A stretch of 49,469 nucleotides of DNA, taken from the NCBI GenBank assembly GCA_019747705.1, contig JAIEQM010000092.1, forward strand, positions 1 to 49,469, read 5' to 3'. The position numbers and the translations under genes are program-made. The notes below the pieces were generated by a model. The model did no database searches and was not told where the DNA came from. It worked only from the letters and a program-made list of their open reading frames with translations. This document shows, piece by piece, positions 9,679-18,965 of the stretch. Origin of the DNA: Chitinophagaceae bacterium (GTDB lineage: Bacteria > Bacteroidota > Bacteroidia > Chitinophagales > Chitinophagaceae). Numbering within the stretch: the stretch's first letter is position 1; every line of letters begins with the position of its first letter.

Positions 9679-10977
9679 GTGAGCGAACAACAACCCTCAA
9701 AACGAAGCCCTGTTTACTGGATACCCACCACCTGGTTTGCCATGGGCTTACCCTTTGTAGCATTGGCAGCTGCCAGTTCCATTATGTATAAAAACCTGGG
9801 TATTTCTGATTCAAAAACCGCCTTTTGGACATCGCTGATTATGTTTCCGTGGACATTAAAGCCGTTGTGGGGGCCTTTTCTGGAAATGTTTAAAACCAAA
9901 AAGTTCTTTGTTTATACGTCGCAGATTTTTACTGGAGCATTGTTTGGTTTGGTGGCGCTTTCATTACATGCTTCTTCCTTCTTTTGCATTTCCATTTCCA
10001 TATTGGCCATTATTGCCATTAGCGGAGCTACGCATGATACAGCGGCAGACGGTGTTTACTTAAATGAACTCACTCCAAAACTCCAGGCAAAATATGTGGG
10101 CTGGCAGGGAGCATTTTACAATATTGCCAAAGTAATGAGTGGTGGTGTGCTCGTGTATTTGGCGGGTGAACTTGAAAAGAAGACGGGCATTGTAAATGCA
10201 TGGAGTATTGTTATGTTTTTGTATGGCATCATTATGATTGCACTTGGTATTTATAACAGGATGGTGCTGCCCGCAGGTGGTTCCTCTAAACAGGTACACT
10301 CTTTTAAAGAAGGAATGAATACATTGAAAGATGTGATCATCACCTTCTTTCAAAAAAAGTACATCTGGTATGGTTTAGTATTTATTGTGCTGTATCGTTT
10401 TGCGGAAGGGCAGGCAATAAAAATTACACCATTGTTTTTTAAAGCGGCAAGAGCAGATGGGGGGCTTGGTTTATCCACTTCACAAATTGGCGTATTGTAT
10501 GGTGTGTTTGGCGCTATTGCATTTGTGCTGGGTTCTATTACCGCAGGTTATTTTGCATCCAGCAAAGGGTTAACCAAAAAAACATTGTTGATTCTTTGCA
10601 CCTTTTTTAATGTGCCCTTTGCTGCTTATGCTTATCTCGCCATTACAGTTCCCACCAATGTTTATATCATTGGCGCTGCAGTTGCTGTTGAGTACTTTGG
10701 TTATGGTTTTGGATTTGTGGGTTTGATCTTATTCATCATGCAGCAAATTGCGCCGGGCAAATATAAAATGGCGCATTATGCTTTTGCAGGCGGGTTGATG
10801 AATTTGGGTTTTATGATTCCTTCCATGATCAGTGGCTTTGTAAGTGATTATCTGGGCTACAAAGAATTTTTCATCTGGGTTTTGATATCAACCATTCCTG
10901 CATTTTTAATTACATGGTTAGTACCTTTAAAACCGGTGGAGGAAGAAGTAACTGAAGAATCAATAGAAGCGGAGTGA
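9679..10977 (+). CDS. MFS transporter, AmpG/sugar-permease-like
   Basis: A 432-aa membrane protein with about 12 hydrophobic segments. The N-terminus (WIPTTWFAMGLPFVALAAAS) and SGATHDTAADGVYLNEL resemble AmpG-like and related MFS permeases that import sugars or muropeptides. It starts at GTG (9679). It is divergent from the GH92 gene, with 106 bp between them, so it could share its control and import the released sugar. The substrate cannot be read from sequence. The C-terminus ends in an acidic EEEVTEESIEAE tail. Confidence 0.75.
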   Translation: MSEQQPSKRSPVYWIPTTWFAMGLPFVALAAASSIMYKNLGISDSKTAFWTSLIMFPWTLKPLWGPFLEMFKTKKFFVYTSQIFTGALFGLVALSLHASSFFCISISILAIIAISGATHDTAADGVYLNELTPKLQAKYVGWQGAFYNIAKVMSGGVLVYLAGELEKKTGIVNAWSIVMFLYGIIMIALGIYNRMVLPAGGSSKQVHSFKEGMNTLKDVIITFFQKKYIWYGLVFIVLYRFAEGQAIKITPLFFKAARADGGLGLSTSQIGVLYGVFGAIAFVLGSITAGYFASSKGLTKKTLLILCTFFNVPFAAYAYLAITVPTNVYIIGAAVAVEYFGYGFGFVGLILFIMQQIAPGKYKMAHYAFAGGLMNLGFMIPSMISGFVSDYLGYKEFFIWVLISTIPAFLITWLVPLKPVEEEVTEESIEAE

Positions 10978-11168
10978 TGAAGATGAAATACAGTTTTATG
11001 TTACCGGCTTATGTGCAAGTATTATCGTTCCTTGCGTCGCACACATCAGGGCATCTGCAAAAATCGTCACTTTTTAAATTATAATCTCTGAGTACTTGAA
11101 AAAACCGAATATGATGAGAAGGATTCTTTCAAAAATGCGAAGCATTTATTCCTCTGCATTCTCAGCTT

Positions 11169-11197
11169 CTCTGCGTGCAAAAAAATCTCACGCAGAG
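11169..11197. repeat. palindromic intergenic repeat (REP-like)
   Basis: Perfect 9-bp arms CTCTGCGTG / CACGCAGAG around an 11-nt A-rich loop. Imperfect pairing continues outward over about 11150-11220. It resembles dispersed CTCTGCGT-type intergenic repeats and lies just upstream of the SGNH hydrolase gene. Confidence 0.5.
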
Positions 11198-11343
11198 GGT
11201 ATGAGGGCGCAGAAAGAAAGGACAATTTCATTGTCACTTGTAAAACAACTTTTTTACTTTTTACTTTCCCCGTTTTTCAAGCAAAGGCACAACAAACCTG
11301 GGATTCATCTTTCCGTTATTATTATTACGACCAGAAGTTAACA

Positions 11344-11904
11344 ATGTTTGACCTGATGCCCACACCCAAAAATTCGATCATTTGGTTGGGCGACAGCATT
11401 ACCGATATGGGCGAATGGAATGAATTGTTTCCAAATTATAACACCCTCAACCGTGGCATCAGTTCAGATATCACATTTGGCGTTTTAAACAGGATGTATG
11501 AAATCATCAGGCACAAACCCAAAAAAGTATTCATCATGATTGGTATTAATGATATCAGTCGCAACATACCTGATGAAGTGATTGTAAATAATTACCGAAG
11601 AATGATTGACAGCCTGCAACTCAAAACTCCTTCCACCAAAATTTATATGCAGCGTGTATTGCCCACCAACAATACATTTACGATTTTTAAAAATCATCAA
11701 AACAAAAACGAACACATTCTTTTTGTAAACGGCCAACTAAAAAAACTGTGTGCAGAAAAGAATGTTACCTATGTTAATTTGTACGATGCTTTTTTAATTT
11801 CAGAAAGGAAAATGGATCCGAAATACACCAATGACGGATTGCATTTAACCGGAGAGGGCTTTTTAAAATGGAAAGAGGTGTTGATAGAGTTAAAAGCAAT
11901 GTAG
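11344..11904 (+). CDS. SGNH/GDSL-family hydrolase, start codon uncertain
   Basis: The 186 codons from ATG 11344 contain the SGNH blocks: IIWLGDSITD (nucleophile Ser), IMIGINDISRN (block III) and DGLHLTGEGF (block V Asp/His). The family includes esterases and carbohydrate acetylhydrolases. The frame stays open upstream and encodes KTTFLLFTFPVFQAKAQQTW, a clear signal peptide joined to the rest of the domain (FRYYYYDQKLTMFDL). No ATG, GTG or TTG starts it: a TGT (11239-11241) sits where ATG would be expected. So the real product is probably secreted and longer. Either the start is non-standard (ATT at 11230), or the gene has lost its start next to a repeat. Confidence 0.72.
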   Translation: MFDLMPTPKNSIIWLGDSITDMGEWNELFPNYNTLNRGISSDITFGVLNRMYEIIRHKPKKVFIMIGINDISRNIPDEVIVNNYRRMIDSLQLKTPSTKIYMQRVLPTNNTFTIFKNHQNKNEHILFVNGQLKKLCAEKNVTYVNLYDAFLISERKMDPKYTNDGLHLTGEGFLKWKEVLIELKAM

Positions 11905-11973
11905 AAGCTTTTTTGCTGAATAAAGAAAGAATTGACGAAATGCTGAATTACTATTGTTAAATTAATAAATAAA

Positions 11974-12020
11974 AGCCCGGCCTCCCTCTGCCTTTAGGAG
12001 AGGGAATGAGGGTGAGGTTG
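11974..12020. repeat. intergenic hairpin repeat
   Basis: CCCTCT (11984-11989) pairs with AGAGGG (11999-12004) within a CCTCCCTCTGCC...GAGGGTGAGG context like dispersed Bacteroidota intergenic repeats. Its right end runs into the first possible ATG of the next gene, so that ATG (12006) is not preferred. Confidence 0.4.
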
Positions 12021-12026
12021 AACTAT

Positions 12027-12965
12027 ATGCTCATAACAGGAACCTTCATCGACGAAATATCCCACGACATCCCCCATCAAAACTGGGGCGCCAAAGAATG
12101 GGAGCAGGATTTTCTGCACATGGCTGCCATGGGTATTGATACCGTAATCATGATACGCAGCGGCTACAGAAAATTTATCACCTATCCATCTGCCTACTTA
12201 ATCAAACAGGGTTGTTTTGCACCACCCGTTGATTTAGTTGAATTGTTTCTGACACTTGCTGATAAATACGGGATGAATTTTTATTTCGGTTTGTACGACA
12301 GCGGTAAGTATTGGGACAGCGGTGATATGCACCATGAAATTGAGCACAACAAATTTGTAATTGATGAAGTCTGGCAGCGGTATGGTCATTACAAATCATT
12401 CAAAGGTTGGTATCTCAGCATGGAAATCAGCCGTAAAACAAAAGGTGCAATAGAAACATTTTCATCTTTAGGAAAACAGTGTAAAACTATCAGTAATGGA
12501 TTGCCCACTTTTATTTCGCCGTGGATAGATGGAAAGAAAGCCCTACTTGCTGCCAGCGGGCAAATCAAAAAGGCAGATGCTGTAAGTATTGCAGATCATG
12601 AAAAAGAATGGAATGAAATTTTTGATGGCATTCATACCGCAGTAGATGCCGTAGCATTCCAGGATGGGCATATCGATTACAATGAACTGGAAGATTTTTT
12701 TTCTGTAAATAAAAAACTGGCTGATAAATATGGTATGCAATGCTGGACGAACGCAGAAAGTTTTGACAGAGATATGCCCATCAAATTTCTGCCCGTAAAA
12801 TTTGAAAAACTTAAACTCAAACTGGAAGCAGCAAAACGTGCCGGTTATGATAAAGCCATTACATTTGAATTCAGCCATTTTATGAGCCCGCAATCCATGT
12901 ACACATCAGCCCATCATTTGTACAATAGATACAGGGAATATTTTTTAAAAACAAATAACAGCTAA
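12027..12965 (+). CDS. DUF4434-type TIM-barrel glycoside-hydrolase-like protein
   Basis: From ATG 12027 the protein is 312 aa: MLITGTFIDEISHDIPHQNW. The pattern of repeated beta-strand/helix units (DTVIMIRSGY, NFYFGLYDSG, FKGWYLSMEI, DAVAFQDGH, QCWTNAESF, KAITFEFSHFMSP) fits the DUF4434 family of putative glycoside hydrolases. WYLSMEI and WTNAESF carry Glu residues that could be catalytic, which is inference. No signal peptide is visible. It is followed after 52 bp by a GHL10 lipoprotein gene on the same strand, probably one operon. Confidence 0.65.
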   Translation: MLITGTFIDEISHDIPHQNWGAKEWEQDFLHMAAMGIDTVIMIRSGYRKFITYPSAYLIKQGCFAPPVDLVELFLTLADKYGMNFYFGLYDSGKYWDSGDMHHEIEHNKFVIDEVWQRYGHYKSFKGWYLSMEISRKTKGAIETFSSLGKQCKTISNGLPTFISPWIDGKKALLAASGQIKKADAVSIADHEKEWNEIFDGIHTAVDAVAFQDGHIDYNELEDFFSVNKKLADKYGMQCWTNAESFDRDMPIKFLPVKFEKLKLKLEAAKRAGYDKAITFEFSHFMSPQSMYTSAHHLYNRYREYFLKTNNS

Positions 12966-13017
12966 AATACAGATGACTTCAAACAGTGCTTCTGTGTTTT
13001 CTGTGGCAACAAACAAT

Positions 13018-14091
13018 ATGAAACATTTTCTTTTTTTACTTTTTACTTTTCACTTCATTACTTCCTGTGCACAAAAAAAAGAGGAAGGCATCCGTGGCGC
13101 CTGGATTACCAATGTAGCCAGCGATGCCCTGCGTTCAGAAAAAAACATTAAAGAAGCGGTTACACTTTGCAGGCAGAAAGGGCTTAACAATATTTATGTG
13201 GTGGTGTGGAATGGCGGTGTTACAATGTATCCCAGCAAATTGGTGGAATCTTATATCGGCATCAAACAGCATCCTGTGTACAATGGTTTCGATCCTGTCA
13301 AAACCATTATTGAAGAAGGGCATAAGCAGGGATTAAAAGTGCATGCGTGGTTTGAGTTTGGTTTTGCTTATGCATACAAAGACACTACCAAAAGCTGGAG
13401 TAAAAAATATCCGCATTGGGTTGGAAGAAACAACAAAGGTGAACTGCTTAACAAAAATGGTTTTTACTGGTGGAGCGCTCTTCATCCCGAAGTGCAAACC
13501 TTCATGAAAAAATTGGTGCTGGAAGTAGTAAATAATTATGATGTAGATGGTGTGCAGGGCGATGATCGTTTACCCGCCATGCCTGCAGAAGGAGGATATG
13601 ATTCTGCGGCACTTTCATTATACAAACAACAAACAGGAAAAGATGCACCGCTTGATTATAAAGAACCCGCATGGCTGCAATGGAAAGCTGATCAACTGAG
13701 TGCATTTGGCAAAGTATTATACAATGAAGTGAAAAAAGCAAAACCCAACTGTATTGTTTCATGGGCGCCGGGTATTTATCCATGGAGCAAAGAACAATAT
13801 TTACAGGACTGGCCTGCATGGCTCAACGGCGGTTATGCAGATTACATTATACCGCAGCTTTATCGTTATAATATTCAGGCTTATGAAAAAATAGTAAAAG
13901 AGTTGAGTGAAACTGTAACTGCTGAGCAGAAGAAAAAAATATTCCCCGGCATACTTACATCACTGGGTGATGGTTATTTAGTGAAACCGGAAATGTTGCA
14001 GCAAATGATAGAACTCAACCGTAAATATGGGTTTAACGGTGAGTGCATGTTTTATTTTGAAACCTTGAAGAAGCTGGATAAAATTTATTAA
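13018..14091 (+). CDS. GHL10-family glycoside-hydrolase-like lipoprotein
   Basis: From ATG 13018 the protein is 357 aa with a lipoprotein signal (FHFITSC, lipidated Cys near residue 17). The domain begins GIRGAWITNVASD and continues with NNIYVVVWNGGVTMYPS, GLKVHAWFEFGF, YDVDGVQGDD and YADYIIPQLYRY, typical of the GHL10/DUF187 TIM barrel. GHL10 proteins are predicted, not well-tested, glycoside hydrolases, thought to act on cell-surface or peptidoglycan-type glycans. A second GHL10 gene lies at 32053-33255. The upstream ATG at 12973 would push the signal peptide inward and is less likely. Confidence 0.75.
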   Translation: MKHFLFLLFTFHFITSCAQKKEEGIRGAWITNVASDALRSEKNIKEAVTLCRQKGLNNIYVVVWNGGVTMYPSKLVESYIGIKQHPVYNGFDPVKTIIEEGHKQGLKVHAWFEFGFAYAYKDTTKSWSKKYPHWVGRNNKGELLNKNGFYWWSALHPEVQTFMKKLVLEVVNNYDVDGVQGDDRLPAMPAEGGYDSAALSLYKQQTGKDAPLDYKEPAWLQWKADQLSAFGKVLYNEVKKAKPNCIVSWAPGIYPWSKEQYLQDWPAWLNGGYADYIIPQLYRYNIQAYEKIVKELSETVTAEQKKKIFPGILTSLGDGYLVKPEMLQQMIELNRKYGFNGECMFYFETLKKLDKIY

Positions 14092-14149
14092 GGACTATCT
14101 AAAGCAGCACGCCCCGTAAGACACATCAAACGATATGGCAAGTGAAAAA

Positions 14150-15304
14150 ATGAAAAAAGCAGGTTTGATAATTTGTTTGCTGATGGTAGCTGAGATCGTA
14201 TCAGCACAAACTATTTTTCCCTTTGCATCAAAAAGCAACAGAGATTCTGTAACAGTTAAATTAAAAGACCAAATACATCAAACCATAAAGCTTCCGTTGA
14301 ATGATTCCACTTCTCAAAAATGGATGGGCGCTTTCTGGGCAATGGAATTAATGTTGTACAAACCCGCTGGTTATGAAGAAAAAATTTCGTTACAGTTATC
14401 AAGACTTTCACAAATGGGCCCGGGTTTTCAAAGAGCTTTTTTTGAAATGCTTTATACACTGTATCCAAAAGAATTTGATGTGGAAGTGCATCCCATTGTT
14501 AAACAGTTGAAAAGCGATAAAGTAAAAGCCATGGCGCTGGAGTATCTGGCATTATCAGGCAAATCAGCTTTTATTGACCCGTCAGATAAATTTCTGCAAT
14601 CAGAATATTATCTCCATTACAAATACATGCGTTCTAAAACGCAGCAACCTCTGCCATCAAAAAAAGATTTTCTGGATACTTCATTTCTACCAAATCAAAC
14701 AGTGCTTTGCAGTTTTCAATCAACCAGCAGAAATATTCCCGGCTATTTAATGATTCGTTTAGCTGATGGCACATGGATGAAAAATGAAAAGGGTGAAGAA
14801 CTGAAGTTCCCTCAACTGGCAAGAGCCATCAGCAATCTTCCATTCTATCTCACAAACGGAAACACACCACAGGGTTTGTATAAAATTACAGGAGTTGATA
14901 CATCAGATAACAACTGGATTGGCCCCACAACTAATTTGCAAATGGTTATGCCGTATGAAAATAACAGTTCTGAATTTTTTGGAACAGCAACCGCATATGA
15001 AGCACATTACAATAATTTGCTGGGTACACATCTGCAACAGTTCATTGGTTTAAAAGAAAGTTATTGGGCTGGTAAAATTGGCCGCACAGAAATTATTGCA
15101 CACGGCACTACTATCAATCCTGAATACTATAAACAACAAACGTATTATCCCAATACACCATCACTTGGTTGTTTGTGCAGCCCCGAAACATGGAATGAAA
15201 AAGGCGAATGCACTTACAGTGCACAGGCACAATGGATGAATTATATTTTGAAGCCTGAGCAACTGCCATCCTATCTCATTGTTGCCGAAGTGATTGATTT
15301 ATAA
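14150..15304 (+). CDS. secreted protein with L,D-transpeptidase-like motifs
   Basis: From ATG 14150 the protein is 384 aa with a signal peptide ending SAQ. A helical N-terminal half is followed by a region with the ordered pieces of a YkuD-type active site: TPQGLYKI, then AHG, then PSLGCLC, matching the family pattern TPxGxFxI ... HG ... SxGC. Numbered from this start, the His is about 318 and the Cys about 341. This suggests a cysteine transpeptidase or a relative acting on peptidoglycan in the periplasm. It lies upstream of another L,D-transpeptidase gene. The overall sequence is otherwise unfamiliar, so the call rests on motif order. Confidence 0.5.
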   Translation: MKKAGLIICLLMVAEIVSAQTIFPFASKSNRDSVTVKLKDQIHQTIKLPLNDSTSQKWMGAFWAMELMLYKPAGYEEKISLQLSRLSQMGPGFQRAFFEMLYTLYPKEFDVEVHPIVKQLKSDKVKAMALEYLALSGKSAFIDPSDKFLQSEYYLHYKYMRSKTQQPLPSKKDFLDTSFLPNQTVLCSFQSTSRNIPGYLMIRLADGTWMKNEKGEELKFPQLARAISNLPFYLTNGNTPQGLYKITGVDTSDNNWIGPTTNLQMVMPYENNSSEFFGTATAYEAHYNNLLGTHLQQFIGLKESYWAGKIGRTEIIAHGTTINPEYYKQQTYYPNTPSLGCLCSPETWNEKGECTYSAQAQWMNYILKPEQLPSYLIVAEVIDL

Positions 15305-15380
15305 TAAAACGCATCTTATTCAGGCACGGTTTTAGCTGATTTACTTCGTAGTTTTAACATTTATACACTCTCATACAGGC

Positions 15381-15388
15381 TAACTTTG
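15381..15388 (+). promoter_or_regulatory. -7 promoter element upstream of the L,D-transpeptidase gene
   Basis: TAACTTTG matches TAnnTTTG exactly. A good -33 TTTG at the right distance is not obvious; only T-rich sequence is present. It would give a leader of about 140 nt. Confidence 0.3.
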
Positions 15389-15537
15389 CATTTCGTTTCC
15401 AAAAACCCTCTGTAAACATAAAAACTTAAACCTGCTGCGCAATATCTTTTAATTAAAAAACGTTGTGGCGAATGTATTTGGTAAAACACAAAGCTTGTTT
15501 ATTTTTGAAGCTTCTTAATCCGTTAAAAACCGTATCC

Positions 15538-16305
15538 ATGAACAGTATCCGAAAATATCCTTTTCTGTCATCCGTATTATTGTTATTGTTTCTTCAGCTA
15601 CCTGTTTATTATACTGGTAATGCAGCAACAAATAAAAGAAAGAGCCATCTTCCTGAAATTGAAAACGTAGCTGCATCTCCTGTAAAAAGTTTTGACGAAC
15701 TGGTAAAGCTTACTGCAGACAGTATTTATAATGAAATGGATCTTTCCGGCAAAGGATTAGAAACCGAAGCGTTTGAACTGGCTTATAAAGGTTACAGTAA
15801 ATTGTTGCAGGAAGGATTGGTAAACATTTCCAATATTCTCACCATTGCAGATTTTTCAAAATCATCTTCACAAAAAAGATTGTTTGTACTTGATATGGAG
15901 CATGGTGAAATTCTGTTCAACACGTTTGTAGCTCACGGGCGCAACAGCGGCTTGCATTATGCCACTTCATTTTCCAACAAACCTCAGTCTAATAAAAGCA
16001 GCCTTGGTTTTTACTTAACGCTTGATACCTATTATGGAGCCAATGGTTACTCATTAAAGCTGCGTGGTTTGGAAAAGGGTATTAATGATAAAGCCTATGA
16101 CCGTGCTATTGTATTACATGGCTCTGATTATGTAAATAATTCATTTGCCAGCTCTAACGGGTTTTTGGGAAGAAGTTTCGGTTGCCCGGCAGTACCACGT
16201 AAATTAGCTGCGGGCATTATCAACACCATTAAAAATGGCTCCTTGTTTTTTATCTATTATCCGGCTAAAAATTACATTGATAAATCAACCATCCTGAACA
16301 GTTAA
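15538..16305 (+). CDS. murein L,D-transpeptidase catalytic-domain protein (YkuD_2 type)
   Basis: From ATG 15538 the protein is 255 aa and starts MNSIRKYPFLSSVLLLLFLQ, an export signal. The active-site region HGSDYV ... GFLGRSFGCPAVP carries the His and the Cys of L,D-transpeptidases, in the form typical of the PF13645 group. Such enzymes make 3-3 cross-links or attach proteins to peptidoglycan in the periplasm. Upstream in-frame starts (TTG at 15463) would bury the signal peptide. A strong terminator follows directly. Confidence 0.8.
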   Translation: MNSIRKYPFLSSVLLLLFLQLPVYYTGNAATNKRKSHLPEIENVAASPVKSFDELVKLTADSIYNEMDLSGKGLETEAFELAYKGYSKLLQEGLVNISNILTIADFSKSSSQKRLFVLDMEHGEILFNTFVAHGRNSGLHYATSFSNKPQSNKSSLGFYLTLDTYYGANGYSLKLRGLEKGINDKAYDRAIVLHGSDYVNNSFASSNGFLGRSFGCPAVPRKLAAGIINTIKNGSLFFIYYPAKNYIDKSTILNS

Positions 16306-16331
16306 TCAGCAAGTTCAGCAGTCAGGTTTTT

Positions 16332-16357
16332 TCCCGCCCGCAAGGCGGGATTTTTTT
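16332..16357. terminator. Rho-independent terminator between convergent genes
   Basis: TCCCGCC / GGCGGGA stem with a CGCAA loop, T-rich on both sides (TTTTTT before, ATTTTTTT after). It can serve the L,D-transpeptidase gene and the membrane-protein gene that ends here from the other strand. Confidence 0.75.
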
Positions 16358-17030
16358 ATGTTGCAATAAACCAGCATACCAACTGAATAAGAAAACCCAT
16401 TACAAAACCAAAACCAACTTCAAAAGGGTAGTGATCGCTGGCTATTAAACGGCTGCTGCAGATAATGCCGCTCACAAAAACAACTGCAAGTAAAGGGAGG
16501 CTTTCTTCAATACGCCCGTGAAAAAGCAGCAGCATAAAAAAGCAAAACAAACTGCCTGCACCCAATGCATGCATACTTATTTTCATATAATTGTTGATAA
16601 TAAGCGCTGCAGATGCGGTTATAAATAGTGTAAGTAAAAAGGCACGTAACTCTCCCGGATCATCTAATTGTTTGGAAACATAATAACTCCAGAAAAAAAA
16701 TGTGATGCATGCCACATAAGGAATGATGCGTTCCTTTTGCGTACGCAATTGAATGGATTTAATAAAACCAAGACCTTTCAGCAGCAATACTGTTATGAGA
16801 GGAAGAAAAACCGAAGTACTGAGAATTCTTAAAAAAACTTTTAACCTGTCAAACGAATCCATGCCCAGGAAAATCAAATCATTTACATACAGTAAATACC
16901 AGCTTACCCACACAATAAGAAGCAATGGATGAAACAACCATGAAAAGAAAACGCCCAATGCTTTGATGAATGGATGGAGAGTATAATTTTCCAGCAGTTC
17001 GCCTTCTTCTGTTATTTCCAGTTCGCTCAT
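16356..17030 (-). CDS. membrane protein with a degenerate PAP2-like core
   Basis: A 224-aa protein with about six hydrophobic segments. KISMHALGAG and SSRLIASDHYPFEVGFGFVMG resemble motifs 2 and 3 of PAP2 acid phosphatases, but the usual Ser-Gly-His and the Asp after HYP are changed (MHALG; HYPFE). Catalysis is therefore doubtful; it may be a structural relative. It starts 2 nt after the stop of rpoN on the same strand, so the two genes are probably cotranscribed. Confidence 0.6.
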   Translation of the reverse strand: MSELEITEEGELLENYTLHPFIKALGVFFSWLFHPLLLIVWVSWYLLYVNDLIFLGMDSFDRLKVFLRILSTSVFLPLITVLLLKGLGFIKSIQLRTQKERIIPYVACITFFFWSYYVSKQLDDPGELRAFLLTLFITASAALIINNYMKISMHALGAGSLFCFFMLLLFHGRIEESLPLLAVVFVSGIICSSRLIASDHYPFEVGFGFVMGFLIQLVCWFIAT

Positions 17031-17032
17031 AA

Positions 17033-18529
17033 TTATAATTCTTTACGCAGCCTTGCCACGGGAATGTTTAATTGCTCCCGGTATTTGGCCACGGTTCTTC
17101 TTGCAATGTTATAACCTTTTTCCTGTAACAGCTCTGTTAAGCGCTCATCACTCAACGGTTTTTTCTTTTCTTCTGCACCAATCAAATCAGATAAAATCTT
17201 TTTTACTTCACGTGTTGAAACCTCCTCGCCACTGTCAGTGCTTAAGGATTCGCTGAAGAAAAATTTTAAACGGTAAGTGCCGAATTCCGTTTGAACAAAC
17301 TTGCTGTTGGCCACACGGCTTACTGTAGATATATCCAGGAATGTTTTTTCTGCAATATCTTTTAAGATCATAGGTTTCAGCATGGTTTCATCACCGGTAA
17401 GAAAAAAATCCTTCTGATGGTTCATGATGGCCGTCATGGTATGAAACAGGGTGTTTTGCCGTTGCTTGATGGCATCAATAAACCATTTGGCTGAATCAAT
17501 TTTTTGTTTGATAAACATCACGGCCTCTTTCTGGCGTTTATCTTTTTTACTTCCACGTTCATACTCTTTCAGCATATCACGGTAACCTTCGCTGATGCGG
17601 AGATCCGGTGCGTTGCGGCTGTTAAGAGTTAATTCAAGTATTCCGGCATTGTTCAAAATATAAAAATCAGGAACAACATAGTCTTCCATTTTGTTCACCT
17701 CGCCCATGTTGCCACCGGGCCTGGGATTGAGTTTGATGATTTGCTGAATTACACCTTTCAACTGTTCATCAGTAATACCAAGGCTGCGTTGAATTTTTTC
17801 ATAGTGCTTTTTGGTAAACTCTTCAAAATACTTGTCCAGAAGGATATAAGCTGTTTTGGTATCTTCTGCTGTGTTTTGTTTTTGCCGTGCTGCAATTTGC
17901 AGTAACAAACATTCCTGCAAATCTCTTGCACAAATACCTGCGGGCTCAAATTGCTGAATCAACCCAATGAGTTGTTCCACTTCTTCTTCTGTAGTGATGA
18001 TGTTTTGACGGAAGGCCAGGTCATTAACAATAGCGCTGTTCTCCCTGCGGAGGTAGCCATCATCATCAATACTGCCCACAATTTGTTCTGCAATTACCTG
18101 CTGTTTTTCATCCAGGTTTAACATACCAAGCTGCTGCAGAAGCACATCATAAAAACTGGTTTCAAGTTTAACGGGGTTCGATTTTTTTTCATCGGGGTCC
18201 GGGTAGTTATCATCCCTCATCCGGTAATCAGCAATATCATCGTCGCTGTCATTTACATATTCACTGATGTCAATATTGTCATACTCATCATCGCTTCCGT
18301 CCAGATCATAATCCTCTTCATCACTGCTGTCAAACTCATCTTTTATTTCTTCAGCGGATAAATCATCGTTATCCGAATCGCTTTGTTCCAGGGCCGGGTT
18401 TTCTTCCATTTCCTCCTTAATCCGTTCTTCTAAATTGGCAGTAGGCACCTGCAGCAGCTTCATTAACTGAATTTGCTGAGGTGAAAGTTTTTGTAAAAGT
18501 TTTTGCTGTAATCCCTGACTGAGCGCCAT
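17033..18529 (-). CDS. rpoN: RNA polymerase sigma-54 factor
   Basis: A 498-aa protein of normal length. The N-terminal Gln/Leu-rich activator-interacting region ([21 protein letters not shown]) is followed by a long acidic linker (about 45-100). The core-binding and promoter-binding domains come next ([21 protein letters not shown] is the HTH region), and the C-terminal RpoN box ([10 protein letters not shown]) is complete. It directs core polymerase to -24/-12 promoters and needs AAA+ activators; none is in this window. It is the first gene of a two-gene unit with the PAP2-like protein. Confidence 0.95.
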   Translation of the reverse strand: MALSQGLQQKLLQKLSPQQIQLMKLLQVPTANLEERIKEEMEENPALEQSDSDNDDLSAEEIKDEFDSSDEEDYDLDGSDDEYDNIDISEYVNDSDDDIADYRMRDDNYPDPDEKKSNPVKLETSFYDVLLQQLGMLNLDEKQQVIAEQIVGSIDDDGYLRRENSAIVNDLAFRQNIITTEEEVEQLIGLIQQFEPAGICARDLQECLLLQIAARQKQNTAEDTKTAYILLDKYFEEFTKKHYEKIQRSLGITDEQLKGVIQQIIKLNPRPGGNMGEVNKMEDYVVPDFYILNNAGILELTLNSRNAPDLRISEGYRDMLKEYERGSKKDKRQKEAVMFIKQKIDSAKWFIDAIKQRQNTLFHTMTAIMNHQKDFFLTGDETMLKPMILKDIAEKTFLDISTVSRVANSKFVQTEFGTYRLKFFFSESLSTDSGEEVSTREVKKILSDLIGAEEKKKPLSDERLTELLQEKGYNIARRTVAKYREQLNIPVARLRKEL

Positions 18530-18558
18530 TTGCGGATACTGGTTTATCTTTGATACAA

Positions 18559-18909
18559 ATGAAAATTTCCGGCTGCAAAATAGGAAGAAATAAGCGACCA
18601 GCTAAAAATTGGAATAATTTTTGTGCAATGGCCGCCTTTTTCTTAACAATTTCCCTCGCTTCATCTGCCCAAAGAATTGATTCTGTGCACTTAAGGCATC
18701 AGCCGGTACTTCCGCTTTTTATCAAATGCAGCAACGGACTTGCTGCAGTTCCGCCTGCAAACAAACCTTCTTCCATTTTTTTTAATCCCATGCAGGGCTG
18801 GGGTATTATATGTGTGGGGGAATACAAGTTTCAGCAAAAAACAGGAATTCCTTTGTATTTGCGGCTTGGCTCCTTAGAGTATGTAAACAAACTGGAAGGT
18901 AAAAGATAA
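18559..18909 (+). CDS. small secreted hypothetical protein
   Basis: From ATG 18559 the protein is 116 aa. A Lys/Arg-rich start, a hydrophobic stretch ([15 protein letters not shown]) and a likely cleavage after SSAQ suggest export. The mature part has no motif I recognise. A TAnnTTTG match (TATCTTTG at 18545-18552) lies so close that the transcript may start at the ATG; the TTG at 18550 would be inside that element. It is divergent from rpoN with a 29-bp gap. Confidence 0.5.
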   Translation: MKISGCKIGRNKRPAKNWNNFCAMAAFFLTISLASSAQRIDSVHLRHQPVLPLFIKCSNGLAAVPPANKPSSIFFNPMQGWGIICVGEYKFQQKTGIPLYLRLGSLEYVNKLEGKR

Positions 18910-18965
18910 AGCAGTCATTTGGCTGCTTTATGATACGTTGAAAAAGAATTTAAACCCGGGTGGGC

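Noticed and set aside
11096..11341. 81-aa plus-strand ORF before the SGNH hydrolase
   Set aside because: It starts at TTG, runs through a palindromic repeat, and the real coding signal (signal peptide) is in the next frame.
18908..18930. Hairpin AAAGCAG/CTGCTTT after the 116-aa gene as terminator
   Set aside because: The stem is good but no T run follows, so termination is not supported.
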